Assembly (NCBI GenBank): GCA_025449115.1
Contig: JAHLKC010000008.1
Coordinates: forward strand, 404,388 to 468,387
Reading direction: 5' to 3'
Source: Chytridium lagenaria
Lineage: Eukaryota; Chytridiomycota; Chytridiomycetes; Chytridiales; Chytridiaceae
Length of the DNA: 64,000 nucleotides
Made by a program: the position numbers and the translations under genes. Positions 1 through 12,500 of the stretch are shown in pieces (the stretch's first letter is position 1; each line of letters opens with the position of its first letter). A model generated the notes under the pieces. That model was not told the DNA's origin. It was given only the letters and a program-made list of their open reading frames with translations, and searched no databases.

Positions 1-753
1 GATTGAAAGTAGGTAATACCTAAAAAAAGCTATTTATTTTATTTTTATTTTTTATTTTAAACTTGTTCTTCTCTGAGTGAAACCCTTGTGACCTTGTATT
101 ACCTTTTGTCAACTTCTTTTGTGTTCCTTTAAAATAGAATAATTAAGAATTCAATCAATTAATTACCTATTTGTATGCATCTCGTGAGATCATTCATCTA
201 TTGCCGGTTTGTCCTTTGTACGCATTATTATTTATTTATTTAATTTTATTACTTTATATGATATTTAATTATAGAATTTGATAGAGAAAAAAAAAATAGA
301 GGTCTTGACGGTCAAACATAAGCGACACCTCACCTCCGTCAACACTCCATCCATCCATCCGTCGGTCTGACAGACATTACATTAGAGGAACTTACCTTTG
401 CTACAAAACATAAAGGAGGTGAGGATTATTTGTGTGTGTATACATCTTGGGGGAGAAAGATGTGAAGAATTGGATTCATCCGTCACACTTCTTCACCGTT
501 CATATTACGATAAAGTTCGATGTGGAAATGAGGGGAGGATGGATTAGAGAGTTGATTTTAACTCTTTATACTCTAGAGCTAATCCCCCTTTCTTGCTTTT
601 CTTCACTTGCTTTCTATTATCTCACCTATGAATTTACAGGGAACAATATAGAATCATCGTCATCATCATCAACTCTGTTTTTATAAAGAAAGAGGGAATA
701 ACTCGAAAATAACACCAATCCCTCCGATAAACCAACAAACCAACATTAGAAAA
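1..753. other. upstream non-coding region
   Basis: AT-rich sequence with no supported gene. It holds a short (CATC)n run near 345-362, a (CAT)n run near 655-670 and a TATAAAG box at 682-688, about 70 nt before the first ATG of the next gene. The small open frames here are not conserved-looking. Confidence 0.5.
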
Positions 754-2852
754 ATGCTCTCCATCAAGGTCATCACTGCACTCGCAGCAACCCTCCTCTT
801 CTCAGCCTTACCACCTCTCACATCAGCACAAAGTGTCTGTAACCGTGGTGCCGTCTCCAAACAATATCTGTCTCGCCACTTGCTCAGGTCAAGGCATCTA
901 TGTCAACTCTCCCGCTCTCGTCGAAGCAATGTCCATCTCAAACTTTCAACTCGACTTTGTCAGAGGAAATCCTTATGCTCCTCTCGCCACTTCTAAGGGT
1001 GTGAAAGTCAGAGTCTCTATCCCTGACACCCTCTCGGCTGTCAAGCTTCAATTCAACGGTGCTGGTTACTCTATTGGTGTCGGCGCTCCAGGCGGTAATC
1101 TTGTCGCAAACATTGATCTTAATAGGTAAGAAAAGCTAGAAGGGTGGATGGTGGTGGGCTGTGATCATAAGCGAGCTTAAAGAAGAGAGTATTAGTTTGG
1201 TGGGTCACGAGTGATAGCACGAGATTTTTCGTCGTAGGCGACTCTGCGAATAACTATCACTCGCTAAGGGCTAGTATCCCTCAAAGTATTATTATCACTC
1301 GACATAGGATACTATATGCACAACCACTACTTATCTCTCACCATTCTTACTTTTTATACCCTATCTATAACAAAATTTAATTTAAATTTAATTATAAAAA
1401 AGTTACGGCGCCGCCTCTGGTGATTCTGGGAGCAAGGAGATTAACCTGGACATTGAAAAAAGTTCCCATGACAGTCCGTAACGGCGATGAAGGCGGCTTT
1501 CGGGATTTCCTCAGAAGGGTCACCCTAACCGAGGGAACCTTTAATATGAGGCTTGCAGGGTACGCCAACACCAAAGCTATTGCTTCTTCCAACACCAACG
1601 AGAACACGGATCTTTCCACCGATCTGTGCCTCGAGTATGTTGGGTTTGATTACCACTTCGGCTCTTTCCGGTAAGCTGTCACACACCACACCTTTTAAAA
1701 CAATATCGCTCTCCATCTCATCCTTAACTTACCCATCACCTCTTTTCTTCAAAAGGATTCGGCGGTCTTAAAGACACCAAAGTCATCAACAATGGGAACA
1801 ACCCCCGCGTTGTCGGCGGTTCCGACCGTGGTGTCGAACTCTCCATCGATCTCGAACTCAACAACCCTTCCAACGTGATCCTCAACGCCAACGCCGACGC
1901 TGAATTCGATCTCCTCTACAACAATGTCAACTGTGGTGTCGTCATTCTCCCCAATGTCGCGGTTAATCCTGGTCGGAATCGCTTGACCGCGAGATCGTTT
2001 GCGAGAGGCGCTGAAGCGAATGCGGCTTGTGGGCAGATGTTGGAGAGGTTTACGGGGGGGACGGATATCTCGGTTGGAGTTGCGAATGGACGGGCACCGG
2101 ATATGCCGTCGTTGGATGGAGCTTTTGGGGCTTTGAATTTGCCGCAGCAGTTGCCAGCCAATAAGGTTCCTCTCATCAACGTGAGTTCATTCTTTCTTAT
2201 TCGTAATTTATTGTATTTGTTTTGTCGCTCATTTGTGTTGCGTTTCTTTTTTTTCTCACTCTTTATACCTCGGCCCTACTTTCTACTCTTAATTCACTCA
2301 ACACCTCCTTCTAACCCCACTTCTCCCTTTTATCAGTCCGCCACCCTCATCATCTCCGAACTCAACATCCTCCGTCTCGAAACCGAATCCCGCATCAACG
2401 CCGCCAACCCCTTTGACGCCGTCGTTGACATCACGCGCATTGTCGCTGACATCAAAGACCGTCGTTCCGGCACCACGATTGGTAAAATCGATCAAGGCGT
2501 CTCTGGCTTTAGGTTACCATCCAAGGGATCTGCTGATTCCCCTGCTTTGAACACAAAGTTAATTTTGAATTTCGCTGCGGCTAGAGCGCTTTTGGGAGCG
2601 CTTGGAGGGAGTATTCCTATTACTGTGGATTCCGTGTTGACCGTTAGGTTGGGAATTATGAAACGACAATTCGTTATGTGAGTTTCTCCCTTCTATTTAG
2701 TTTTTGTGTTTTGTTTGTTGTTTTTTTTTTCTTCTAATGGGCTGGCGGTATTCTTTCTATTAATGGCCGTTTCTTTGCCGACTCTTACTTACAAAACTTT
2801 TTCTATTTTCCTTTCCTAGGTCCAAAACGTTGACGCAAGACTCACCCTTTAA
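754..2852 (+). CDS. secreted LEA-like (DUF3712-like) protein, 5 exons
   Basis: The ATG at 754 opens a signal peptide (hydrophobic core ALAATLLFSAL, cleavage likely after TSA). The rest reads as repeated beta-rich LEA-2/DUF3712-like modules: stretches such as MSISNFQLDFVRGNPYAPL and IISELNILRLETESRINA show the 'inner beta-strand then Asn-Pro-Phe' pattern of that family. Exons: 754-1124, about 1440-1670, 1758-2178, 2337-2677 and a short last exon from 2820. Two things are odd. First, the signal peptide frame and the following frame differ by one base at the AAA near 830. Second, the last exon only ends neatly (...VDARLTL, stop 2850-2852) if one further frame change is allowed near the 2677/2820 junction; otherwise the frame runs to 3027. 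Intron 1 is unusually long and contains a hairpin. A secreted or wall-associated role is inferred; the family has no known enzymatic activity. Confidence 0.6.
1208..1263. repeat. perfect 10-bp inverted repeat inside intron 1
   Basis: CGAGTGATAG at 1208-1217 and its exact reverse complement CTATCACTCG at 1254-1263 enclose a 36-nt loop that itself holds GTCG/CGAC pairs. A third TATCACTCG-like copy lies near 1290-1300. The host intron is about 300 nt, several times the local norm, so this may be a small inserted element. Confidence 0.55.
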
Positions 2853-4294
2853 ACTTACCGTAATCTCCTTTTCTCAGTTCATTCAATCCCCTTCGCTTCG
2901 TATCTCCTTTTCTCCCCTGTCCTTATCAAGTTTGTTTCCCACCATCACCTCTCTCCTTCTATTTTCCTCACCTCTACGGGTCCTAAAATTGAGCGTGATC
3001 CCTCCCACCCTTTTCTGTTCTTATTAGATCGACTTTTGCCCCCCCTCCCATTTTTTGTTCTTTTCGGCTGTCTCAGTTTACTCTTTTTCGCCCATTTTTT
3101 TTTGCTGTGATTGGGGAAAAAAAACAAAATTTTTGGCTATATCTTTACGCTTTCGGGGTTTGTGTGATTTTTTGGGGGACGATCTCTGTTGCTGGTTTTA
3201 TGGAGGTTGTGTGTGAAAACCCGTGTTGTTGTATTTGATGTCGATTACCTTTCTCCTTTTTTGATTAATATGAGTGTTCGGGGTCTGTAGTGACGCCGGG
3301 TTTGTGAATGTATGATTTTTATGGTAACGTTTCGGTAACGCTCCCTTTTTTTTTTGTTTGATGAGGCTCGTCATGAAGGTCTCTTTTATAAATCCACTCT
3401 AGTGTGTCGCATACTTTTTCAATGCACACCCGTTTTTGCATGCGGTTTTGTGGATTAAATGGGAGTTGGGCAGGGGTGATAAGCGGTCGTTTTTCCACGA
3501 TATAAAGGTATATGTATTTTTGACAGTCTTTTTTCCTTGGTATATAAATGGGGGGAGCTTTTTTTTTGTTGATGCCCGCTTTGACCATACTTCAAGGTGT
3601 ATTTACCTATATCGTTTGTGCCCAATTTTTTGTCTGGATTTTGTTCATTCTTACTTGCGATTCAGAGGGCTACCCCTTCCTTAAAATTCAGCCGATGTCA
3701 ACACGATTTGAAGCTGTTCATGCCTATTTTAAAGCAGGCTTTTTTCTTCCTTTCACAACTGGTTTCAAGATAAACTCAAGTTGATCTTTGGCCTAAACCA
3801 TACAGCTCCCATCCAACGCGGTCATGAGGTAAGAGACATTTATTTCAAAGCCGTTTCGTTGATTCAGTCTTCCCATTGGAAACTACGCGGAAGTTTCATA
3901 CCCTGGTTTCTAGATAATCTCGGATTGACGCAAGCCGTCTCGTTGATTCAGTTTTCCCATTGGAAATTACGCGGAAGGTTCTTACCCAGATTTCTAGATA
4001 ATCTCGGATTGACGCAATGCCAATGAGGAAGGAATGTTGCTGATTCCAAAAAAAGCATCTCTACCTGTAGGATCTCCAAAGGTGGGGATTCACTTTTAAA
4101 TAACTTTATACATAATGATAAAACGGAAGAGGAGTTACTTTTTACGTAATAAATTGAATTACAACGTTGTTCTCCCCCCTTCGCCCTTTCGTGAACGGCA
4201 TCAGTTTTTGGAAGAACGGCAAGGTTGAGGCTTTTGGATGCGCTGAGCAGATTCCCCCTGCGCGGCGACCAGTTGTATTTTTTTTTGGAACTCT
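2853..4294. other. 1.4-kb intergenic stretch with no supported gene
   Basis: Pyrimidine-rich tracts, no long frame with credible composition. The only structure seen is the 84-bp tandem duplication at 3850-4017. Short open frames (for example 3436-3784) are hydrophobic and low-complexity and are not called. Confidence 0.5.
3850..4017. repeat. 84-bp tandem duplication (two units), in frame
   Basis: Units 3850-3933 and 3934-4017 both start GCCGT.TCGTTGATTCAG and end GATAATCTCGGATTGACGCAA. They differ at about seven positions. The 84-nt unit equals 28 codons, and one frame (stop at 4024-4026) is open through both units, reading AVSLIQxSHWKLRG... then FLDNLGLTQ. Whether this is translated is unknown. 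Confidence 0.75.
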
Positions 4295-7200
4295 ATGTTG
4301 CTGAAAACAAATGATGGGACGACGGCGGTGCAAGATCATGTCTCTGATGAGATGTGGTTTTCAAAGAGCTTGATGAACCCTACCACATTGTATTTTCCTC
4401 CGGCGATGGTAAGGAAATAAGAGGATTTATGTAGCTCATAGAAGCCTCTTTTCTCATTATTCTATTCTCCCTATACAGGAAAGAGTGTTCATTCTTGAGG
4501 TAAGACGTTTCCAACTACTGACAAAGTCTTACCCCTCTTTCCCAGCACATCGGATCCGATGAATCCAGAAGAAACATGCGTGTTAATGCTAGTATTGCAT
4601 TTATATTTTACATATTTGCCGAACTTTTCGGTCTCTACAGCTGGATTACTGGAGACCGCAGTGCTGTGCATACCCTATCAATGATCTTAGAGTTTGTCGC
4701 TTTCATTATCTGTGAAATTCTCGCACTGTGGGTTGTCATCTTCCCAACGCGAACTCAAGAACAATGGAGACAGTGGCATGAAGGGAATGGGTCTATTCAT
4801 TTCAGACGGCCGCAAGTTTGCATTATGGCCATATCAGCGTTGTTCTTATTGAGGTTGGGGTTTGAGGTTGCTTCTTTCTTTTTTTTTTAAATCCTTTTGC
4901 CGTAGGTCCGAGAACATTTTGTATCCAAAGGACTTTGCGGCTTGGCAGGTTTCCACCGCAGGGTTTGTTTTTATTATATTTGCTGCAGCTATTGGGTTGT
5001 CGTTTAAGGTACTTTTGAAAATTTAATGTTGGTGCTGATATTGGATAGTATTATCCGAGCAGTGTTTTTACCTTGGTTCTATTCTGTGTGGTTGTTGTGA
5101 GAGGGATCATTGTTGGAGCTTTGGATAGGAATCGCGATTCACCGGTGCGCTTGTTGGTGTTTTTGACGCCAGCATTGATATCATTATGTAAGTCTACGTT
5201 GCCTGCTTGCTTTATCTTTTGGCCATGCTGGATAGGAATTATACTAAATTGGGGGCCTTGTATTATAGTGGTGAACGGTTGGGCTATGTTTGTGATAGAA
5301 ACAAACTTTAGGACAAAGTATCTTACCAAAAAGAGATTGGAGATTGAAATGCGAAGACTAAAGGACAGGCGTGTCAGTGTCGACTCTATCCTTCAAGTGG
5401 TACTTCCAAAGGTGAAGTTTCGGTCTCCATGCTGTTTCCACCTTCTTATCTCTCCAGTAGGATGTTATAATGCGACTTCAGGAATCGGATTTTCAGTTTT
5501 CCGCCGTCACAGATCGCTTTGAGACGGCTTTTTGCGTGTTTGTGGATTTTTATAGCTCGAAAGAGGAGTTGGATAAGATCAGCCCAGAGAACATGTTGAG
5601 GTTGATTAATCTCACGTTTCGCGACTTTGATATATTGTTGGATAAATTTCAGGATGTGGAAAAAATCAAGGTTTGGCTCTTTCTTTGCCGATAAGCAAAA
5701 GGCTGAAATCGGATTTTGTTTTTTTTAGACTATATCGAGCAAAGCGTTGCTTGTAGCGAAACCGGTTGGAATGGATGCCATTATAATCAATGGGGATGCT
5801 ATCACGAGACTATGTATTGAAACTTTGGAACGCATGAGGGCGCCGGTGCAAATTGAGTTTGATGATGATGGCTATGGTAATGATGTGCAGAAGGTCGGCG
5901 ATGGATGTGCTTCGGTCGCTGGAGAATATAAGGTTACGACCATTTCCAGGAATGTTACGATCGGAATTGCGTTTGGGGAGGTTGTAGCAGGTACGTGTAT
6001 TATGATAAGTTTTGATTTTTTTACGAACGTACGTTTAAGGCATTGTTGGAGTTGACCGATTCGTGTATGACATATATGGCGATGTTGTGAATACTGGTAG
6101 GATATAAAGGACATGGTCGAGTTTCCCCCCTAATTTATCTGTCAGCGAGTCGTATGCAAACGTTGAACGACCCAAAGTCGCATTCTGTGATGTGCACTGC
6201 AGCAGCTTTTTGCTCAGTTTAGCCCCGAAACTCGTAAGCCCCTTAAGTCTGCATATAATTTGATACATATTTAAGGCCAACATTGGTACAGCACTGGCAT
6301 GGTATCCGTGAAAGGGAAGGGAATCATGGAAGTCTATCGTCTCCAAGAAGCTCCTATAAATACCTCACCACTTTTACACTTCCCCGCACTTGATGTGATC
6401 GGAGCCGCGGCACCTCTACTTTCTGTTCTTGATTCACAAAAAAAGGAAAGGATTTCATTTCGTGGGAATCTTCCTGGTGTTGGAGAAGACGCCGTTAGAG
6501 CCATTCTCAACACTTTCCATGGGCATGGTAACCTCTCTACTGTTTTTGATAAATCAAAGACCTGTGCGATGGCTGAGCGTCAGTTGGGGTTCGGGTCTGC
6601 TCTTGGAAGCTGTGAAAGGATCGATAAGGATTGTATGTTTTTATCTAAAACAAAGTCCGAGTTCAAGGCTAGAGAGAATGATCACTTTTCAGATATTTTT
6701 GTCAGTGAATACGGGTCGGGGGACATTAAAATCGATTTTTTCAAGACGCCCGACATCGTATGATACCACGTTCTCTGAGGCTACACATAAGGCTGTTAAA
6801 AGCAAGCGAGCACAGAATGGGTCCTATGGTTACAAAGGGGATCCAGTCCTCACCGTCGACGAGCGATTATCTATGGCACGATCATTCGAGAAACTGGCTA
6901 GTGTCAAGAATTCCTTATTGAGCTTGGCGACACCAGAGATTCCAATGCATTTGGGTACGGCTGGACTTGAGGTCAGGGCATCGGTGTCAACTTTTGAACA
7001 CCCATTTTATGATGAGAGGGATCTTCCGCTTCCACCCAACATTGAGGTGAGCGAGCCCTTATCTCCTGCGGTGGATCTTCGACGAAAATCTATAGCAATA
7101 CGTGAGCTACGGGATTCAACGTCATTAAAGTGGCTCCATGAGGCCTCGAAAGCAAGCTTGGGGAAAGTTTCGGTCGGGGATGAGAAGAGGAGAAGAGGGG

Positions 7201-9274
7201 TTGTTGAGGGAGCTGATATGTTTTCTAATTCTTGGATTCCTCTTTACGTTCTGGATCATTGGCAACATATTGGGAAGTGGTCTCTTTTATTCCTTGATTC
7301 GGATATGAGGGAAAAATACCGTCTGTTTGTGAGGAGTGATGGCGGTGCTTACCTCAAAGCGTTGTTCAGAGAAGGAGCATCAGCTGCAATTATATCAAGT
7401 GGGATTATTACTATTGCCATATTGCATACACTTTTTGCCGACGACGCAGGGAGAATGCCATCATCAGTACGATTGGAATACATTGCGAAAAATACTGTGT
7501 TGCGCCAATATAGTCCCTGGATTGGAATTTACAGCGCTGTAGGCTTTTTCACGGCTCAAATGTTTGTCTGTTGGTTGCAGCATTTTTTGTGTCGGAGGCG
7601 TCTCGACAGAATCATCAGAAGAGTCGCTGATGAAACTCATACAGCTGTAGATACGGCGGCTTTAGGATCTTGGGGAGCTTATTGGCTGAAAATTATCACA
7701 ACGGCAGGAGTGATTATAAGCATTCAACTGACCACCTTTGGCCATGTTTGGTTGTTCCCTCAAGCAGGGATGCAGCTTTTTCTTGCGTTTGTGGCGAACC
7801 TTGAACATCAATACCTTGATTCGGATATGCCCTTTCATTATTTCATGGTGGCGATTGTGGTGATGACTGTAGTGCCGATGACAACTTTATTTTTTCTCAA
7901 GGTTGCTGGAATGGTGGATCTTATTGAGACATTTGCGCTCACAGCTATAGTACTTTCTGGAAAATACAGACATTCATTAGCGAAGAAGACGAGCTTCTTG
8001 TTTCAGCTTACTCTTGTAACGAGTAGGGAGTTGCAGGATCTGGAATCTGCATTCTTCTTTGAGCTTTTGGGCGCAATATTACCGCATAGGGTCATTGAAA
8101 GCATGTTTAGTGACACCAGGAACGAAAGCACGCTGGAACGATTCAAAGGTGAATTAATCGTCTTATTCCTTTAGTAATCAATGTTGCGTTTGACCTCCTA
8201 ATATGCTTGCTAACAATGTAGAACAGGGGTCAGCGTGATCCATTTAGACATCACCTCATTTACCGTCTTATCTGGTTTTTTACGGCCTCATGATGTTATC
8301 AAAATTCTTGTAGGGCTCTCGTTCATTATGCCTTTGGAACTCACACACGCATAGAATACACTCTTTACAAAGTTTGACCGAATCTGCTACGAGCACCAAG
8401 TTGAAAAAATTCTCACGATTGGTGACGCGTACGTAGCCATGCGAGCTCCGGAAAGCTCCAACCCCAAGGCGTTGGAACATAAAAACAATTTCAGAGCAGA
8501 GTACATGCACAAGCAGAAATTAAAACAAGACGCCGAGGCTATTGATGGTTTTGATGTCAAGGTGAACGAGAGACCGAGAGCCTCTTGCCATGTTAACCGT
8601 TCAATCATGGACATGAGCTTTGCAAAGATGACCGATTCTGTTTTAAAAACGACGGAGCAATTGGAATCCATACCTGCTGGCGGGTCTGAGTTCCAGGATT
8701 ACCATTCCGAGGCTGCGGTTGATGCGTGTCATGCTGCGTTGGAAATGCTAGAAGCAGTGGAGAATTTGGCGTCGTCTTGGTCCGAATCTCATGCTGATCC
8801 GTCTGGAAAGCGAGAGGAGGTGAATTTTCAAGGAAGAGCAAATTTAGCAAAGCTCCGCGTGAGAATTGGTATTCACACGGGACCTGCATATGGATGCTTG
8901 ACAGGTATATTTACACAGTTTCTGTTCAACACAGTGTCGTTTTTTGCGTTGTCGGCAACTTATGGTAGTAACCAAGTATTATAGGAGGAAGGAGTAAAAT
9001 TAAATATGAACTTGTTGGCGAGGCAATGGAGATAGCTGAACTTATGGAACAGCAAGCTACACCCGGTACGGTCCGCGTTTCACGAGCAACTATGAATTTG
9101 ATTGTGAAAAAACGCGGGCCATTGAGAACCACTCTACCATCGAACAAATATGATGAGGAACCACCGCATGAGGAGGGAGCAGAAATTGAGTGTCCATCAG
9201 GTCAGGGACTTTCGTTTATTGCAAGAGTGAGTGTAGGATCTGGGGTAAGCTATGAGCTGCGGAGAGATCGGTAG
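4295..9274 (+). CDS. 12-TM class III adenylyl cyclase, paralogue A
   Basis: Integral membrane cyclase predicted to make cAMP from ATP. Order: N-terminal block (MWFSKSL..TLYFPPAMERVF), six TM helices (4570-5280), helix K+RLEIEMRRL, cyclase domain 1 (5470-6325), long linker, six TM helices (7370-7970), helix SRELQDLESAFFFELLGAILP, cyclase domain 2 (8225-9100), tail. Domain 1 shows KIKTISS (adenine Lys), YDIYGDVVNT (adenine Asp, Asn at 6090-6092), ASRM (Arg at 6151-6153) and VKGKG (6308-6322), but Ser replaces the second metal Asp. Domain 2 has both metal Asp (LDITSF, 8247-8249; TIGDAYVAM, 8424-8426) but GEAMEIAELM where VNxASR should be. One composite site per protein follows, with halves swapped relative to animal enzymes. 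Start chosen because the ATG is in frame with the block conserved in paralogues B and C. Exons include a 21-nt microexon (4479-4499). Frame breaks near 6170 and 6740. Over ten GT-AG introns. Confidence 0.88.
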
Positions 9275-9537
9275 GGCTTAAAGCGCCTAGTGTATCCGAG
9301 TCACAACTTAGGACCGAATAGCCCATGAATAAAAGCAAACCTACAGTTTGACCAACAGTATGGTTGGCAAATTGGCTAGTAAAATAATAGGGTAGATGGA
9401 GATTTACCGTTTCAGCGTGTTAGAGCTGGAGTTCAGTCGCGATTAATTATTAGAAAATCCGGATTGCCACTAGTCCATGGATCGCCGCCAATGTCTTGGA
9501 AGTTGGAACGTTCCCTGCTACATGTCAGGGAAAGCGA

Positions 9538-12500
9538 ATGTATAAGCAGGACGATGGCGAAAGCCATGAGGCTGTTTCTGACGAGCAATGGTTCTCCAAT
9601 GACATTATCGACAAGCACACTCTGTATTTTCCCTATGATATGGAGAAGGTGTATACAATGGAGGTAGGCAACTTATGAATTTAAGCTGACTTTAAAGAAT
9701 ATAGGCTCCGATGTAGCCAGAGTAAACCTCAGAAACATTCTCTATATAGGCCTCTGCTATTATATTATTGCAGAAATTTGGACTATTGCTGCCTTTATCA
9801 TTCTTCGAACATCAGCACTTTCGTTTATTCTCCAAGGATGTCTGTTTATTGTTGGACAGATTATTGGTTTCGTTGACATAGGCTGGTTGACAAAAAAGGA
9901 ACAGTGGAAAAGACTGCACACCGCGAGAATGGCTCGATATATCGCCATGCCCCAAGCGTTGGGATATTTGACACTGTGCGTTTACATTTTAAGGTACTTT
10001 AACATACTCATCGATTCCTAAGGAAAAATATCACAGGACCGAGAATTTTACCTATCCCTTTGACTTTTTCCAATGGCAGATCTCGCCGATAGGATTTATC
10101 TACGTTCTGTCGTCAGTTATCATAGGAATATGTGTCAAAGTTCTTTACTTCATAGGTCTTCTACTAATAAGCATAGTTTCTCCCCGCATTGATTGTGACG
10201 GCCATCTTCTTTCTTTTTATAATTCTTCGTGCAGTCATATTGGGTGCTCTGGATACCTGCAAAGATGCCTGGGTGCGCGCCATTGGATACCTTCTTCCAG
10301 GCGCGATCGCATTTTGTAAGCTTTAAACATCTAAAAAGGTAACCTAATTACCCAAGTCGTGAACCATTGGGCCATGTATATCTTGGAGCAAAGGCTACGG
10401 ATAAACTTTATCACAAAGAAGAGATTAGAAATTGAGACGAGGCGATTGCAAGAACGCCAGAAAAGTGTTGAGGCTATTTTAGAGCTTGTTTTACCAAAGG
10501 TTTAGTTTGTTGATTTAGCTCTTAAGTTAATGTAATTCAGGATGTTATCACGAGGATGCAGATACAAAACTATTCGTTCTCCATTGTTGATCGCTTTGAG
10601 TCTGCGTTCTGCGTATTTGTCGACTTTTTTAGCGCTCAAAAGCTCGATTTGATAGAGCCCTATGCTTGCATCAAAGCGTTGAATGCCACTTTTATGAGTC
10701 TTGATCTTCTCCTTCAAGAATATCCCACGATTGAAAAGATAAAGGTGATAAATATATCTTTTGTATTGTTTGCATCCACTAAACATTCTAATTCTGTCTT
10801 TACGTTGAAGACTATATCGAGCAAAGGTCTTCTAATAAGTACACCATCTGGACCTGATGAGATGATAGTGTACTCGGACGCTGTTACGTCTTTCTGCTTT
10901 GAACTTTTTCGTAAACTTAACGGAGACAGCTTCAATGAATTACCGGAACTATTGAAAAGATCAGTTACTATAGGAGTCGCCTTTGGAGAAATCGTTGCAG
11001 GTTGGTGTCCACCGCACATGATTATTTTTAATACGATACAACAGGATTAGTTGGGGAGAGGCGATTTTGTTACGATGTCTATGGAGACATTGTAAACACA
11101 GGTGAATAGCTTTGAGAAAAGTAGTCCCCGCTTTCTGACGTACATCGCGTATATGCAGCCAGTCGAATGCAGACCTTGGGTTTACTTCATCCGATTCTTT
11201 GTACCGAGGATACCTTTTCACAATTTTCGTCTACAACACGTAAGATTATTAGCAACAACATACTATTTGGGCATCTGACGCCATCTTTAGAAATGAAGTG
11301 GAGGAGCTGTGGCATCCACTCAGTAAAAGGCAAAGGAGACATGCTCATATATCGAGCTGCTTCCGAAGCTGACGATAAAAAAGAGGCTACTGGCAACTTA
11401 GCAGACTCTTTGAGTAGACTCGGAGTAGATTCTAGGTCAAAGGAGGATAGGAAGCCAAGCTATATTGACGTCGGAGATGACGCGATACGGTCAATTCTGA
11501 TTTCTTTCAAAAAGCAACACGAACCTATATCTCCCGTTTCGCCTTCCGAAAGGCACGCCAACTTAGGTAACATCAAAGCGATACCTAGTCAAGATCGAGC
11601 ACAAAGACTGGTTGAGCGACGAGTGACGTTACAGAAGCTCCAAAAATTAAGTGTGTCGGGAAACGACACATCTTTTCCCGACACATCTAAACTGCAACCG
11701 TTTTCGCTCACAGACATTGGCAGAAACCAAAAGACCTTGAAAATGCGTGAGGTGGAAAATCCAAAGAAGCGGTCGATACCTATTCTTGATTATTTCATTG
11801 AGTATTCGAATCACTGGAATCATATTGATCGTTTTTCGCTCAAGTTCTTTGAATTAAAAAACCGAGAAGAATATCGAAATGGGGTTCGGCAGAATGTAAA
11901 ATCGACTACGGACTGTTTTTCAAGAAGGCTGTTGCGCAACTGTGATATCTGTCAGCTGCATTTTAATGGCAACTATTTACGCCATCTTCATAGACCCTGA
12001 TCGCGTGTCCACCAAGATCACAGCTCGGGAAGATATCTTCTCAAAAAAGGGACGATTTCCGGACCACCCTTGGATTGGTATCGCTGTGTTGCATGCGGCG
12101 GGTTTATTCTGCTATTATCGGCATCCGTCTTTCACTTTTTCCAACTAAGAAGATCGCTGCAAATCAATGAAGACAAAAACGGCGTAAAGGGATCTACTTT
12201 TCGGTATACGCTTGCTATGTATTGTTTGAAGATTCTATCCGCCTACACTACGATACTTGGCGTGCAGATCACAGCTTATGGGCAGACTTACCTCTCCGCT
12301 CAAGGGTTGACGTGCCTGTTCCTGTCCTATGCTGCAGGACTGGATTACGATGATATTGAGCCTGAGCTTTCGTTTACTGTTGTAGCCATGTTTCTCAGCA
12401 TACTCACTCTAGGCACAAACGCGTTGTGGGTTTATGCACGAGTCGCTGCTTTGACGGACCTGCTTCAAATTTTCAGTCTTTTAACGATCGTGTTGGTGGG

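Noticed and set aside
4295..9274. Reading the cyclases as receptor guanylyl cyclases
   Set aside because: There are two TM bundles and two different half-domains per protein, no kinase-homology region, and adenine-type Lys/Asp.
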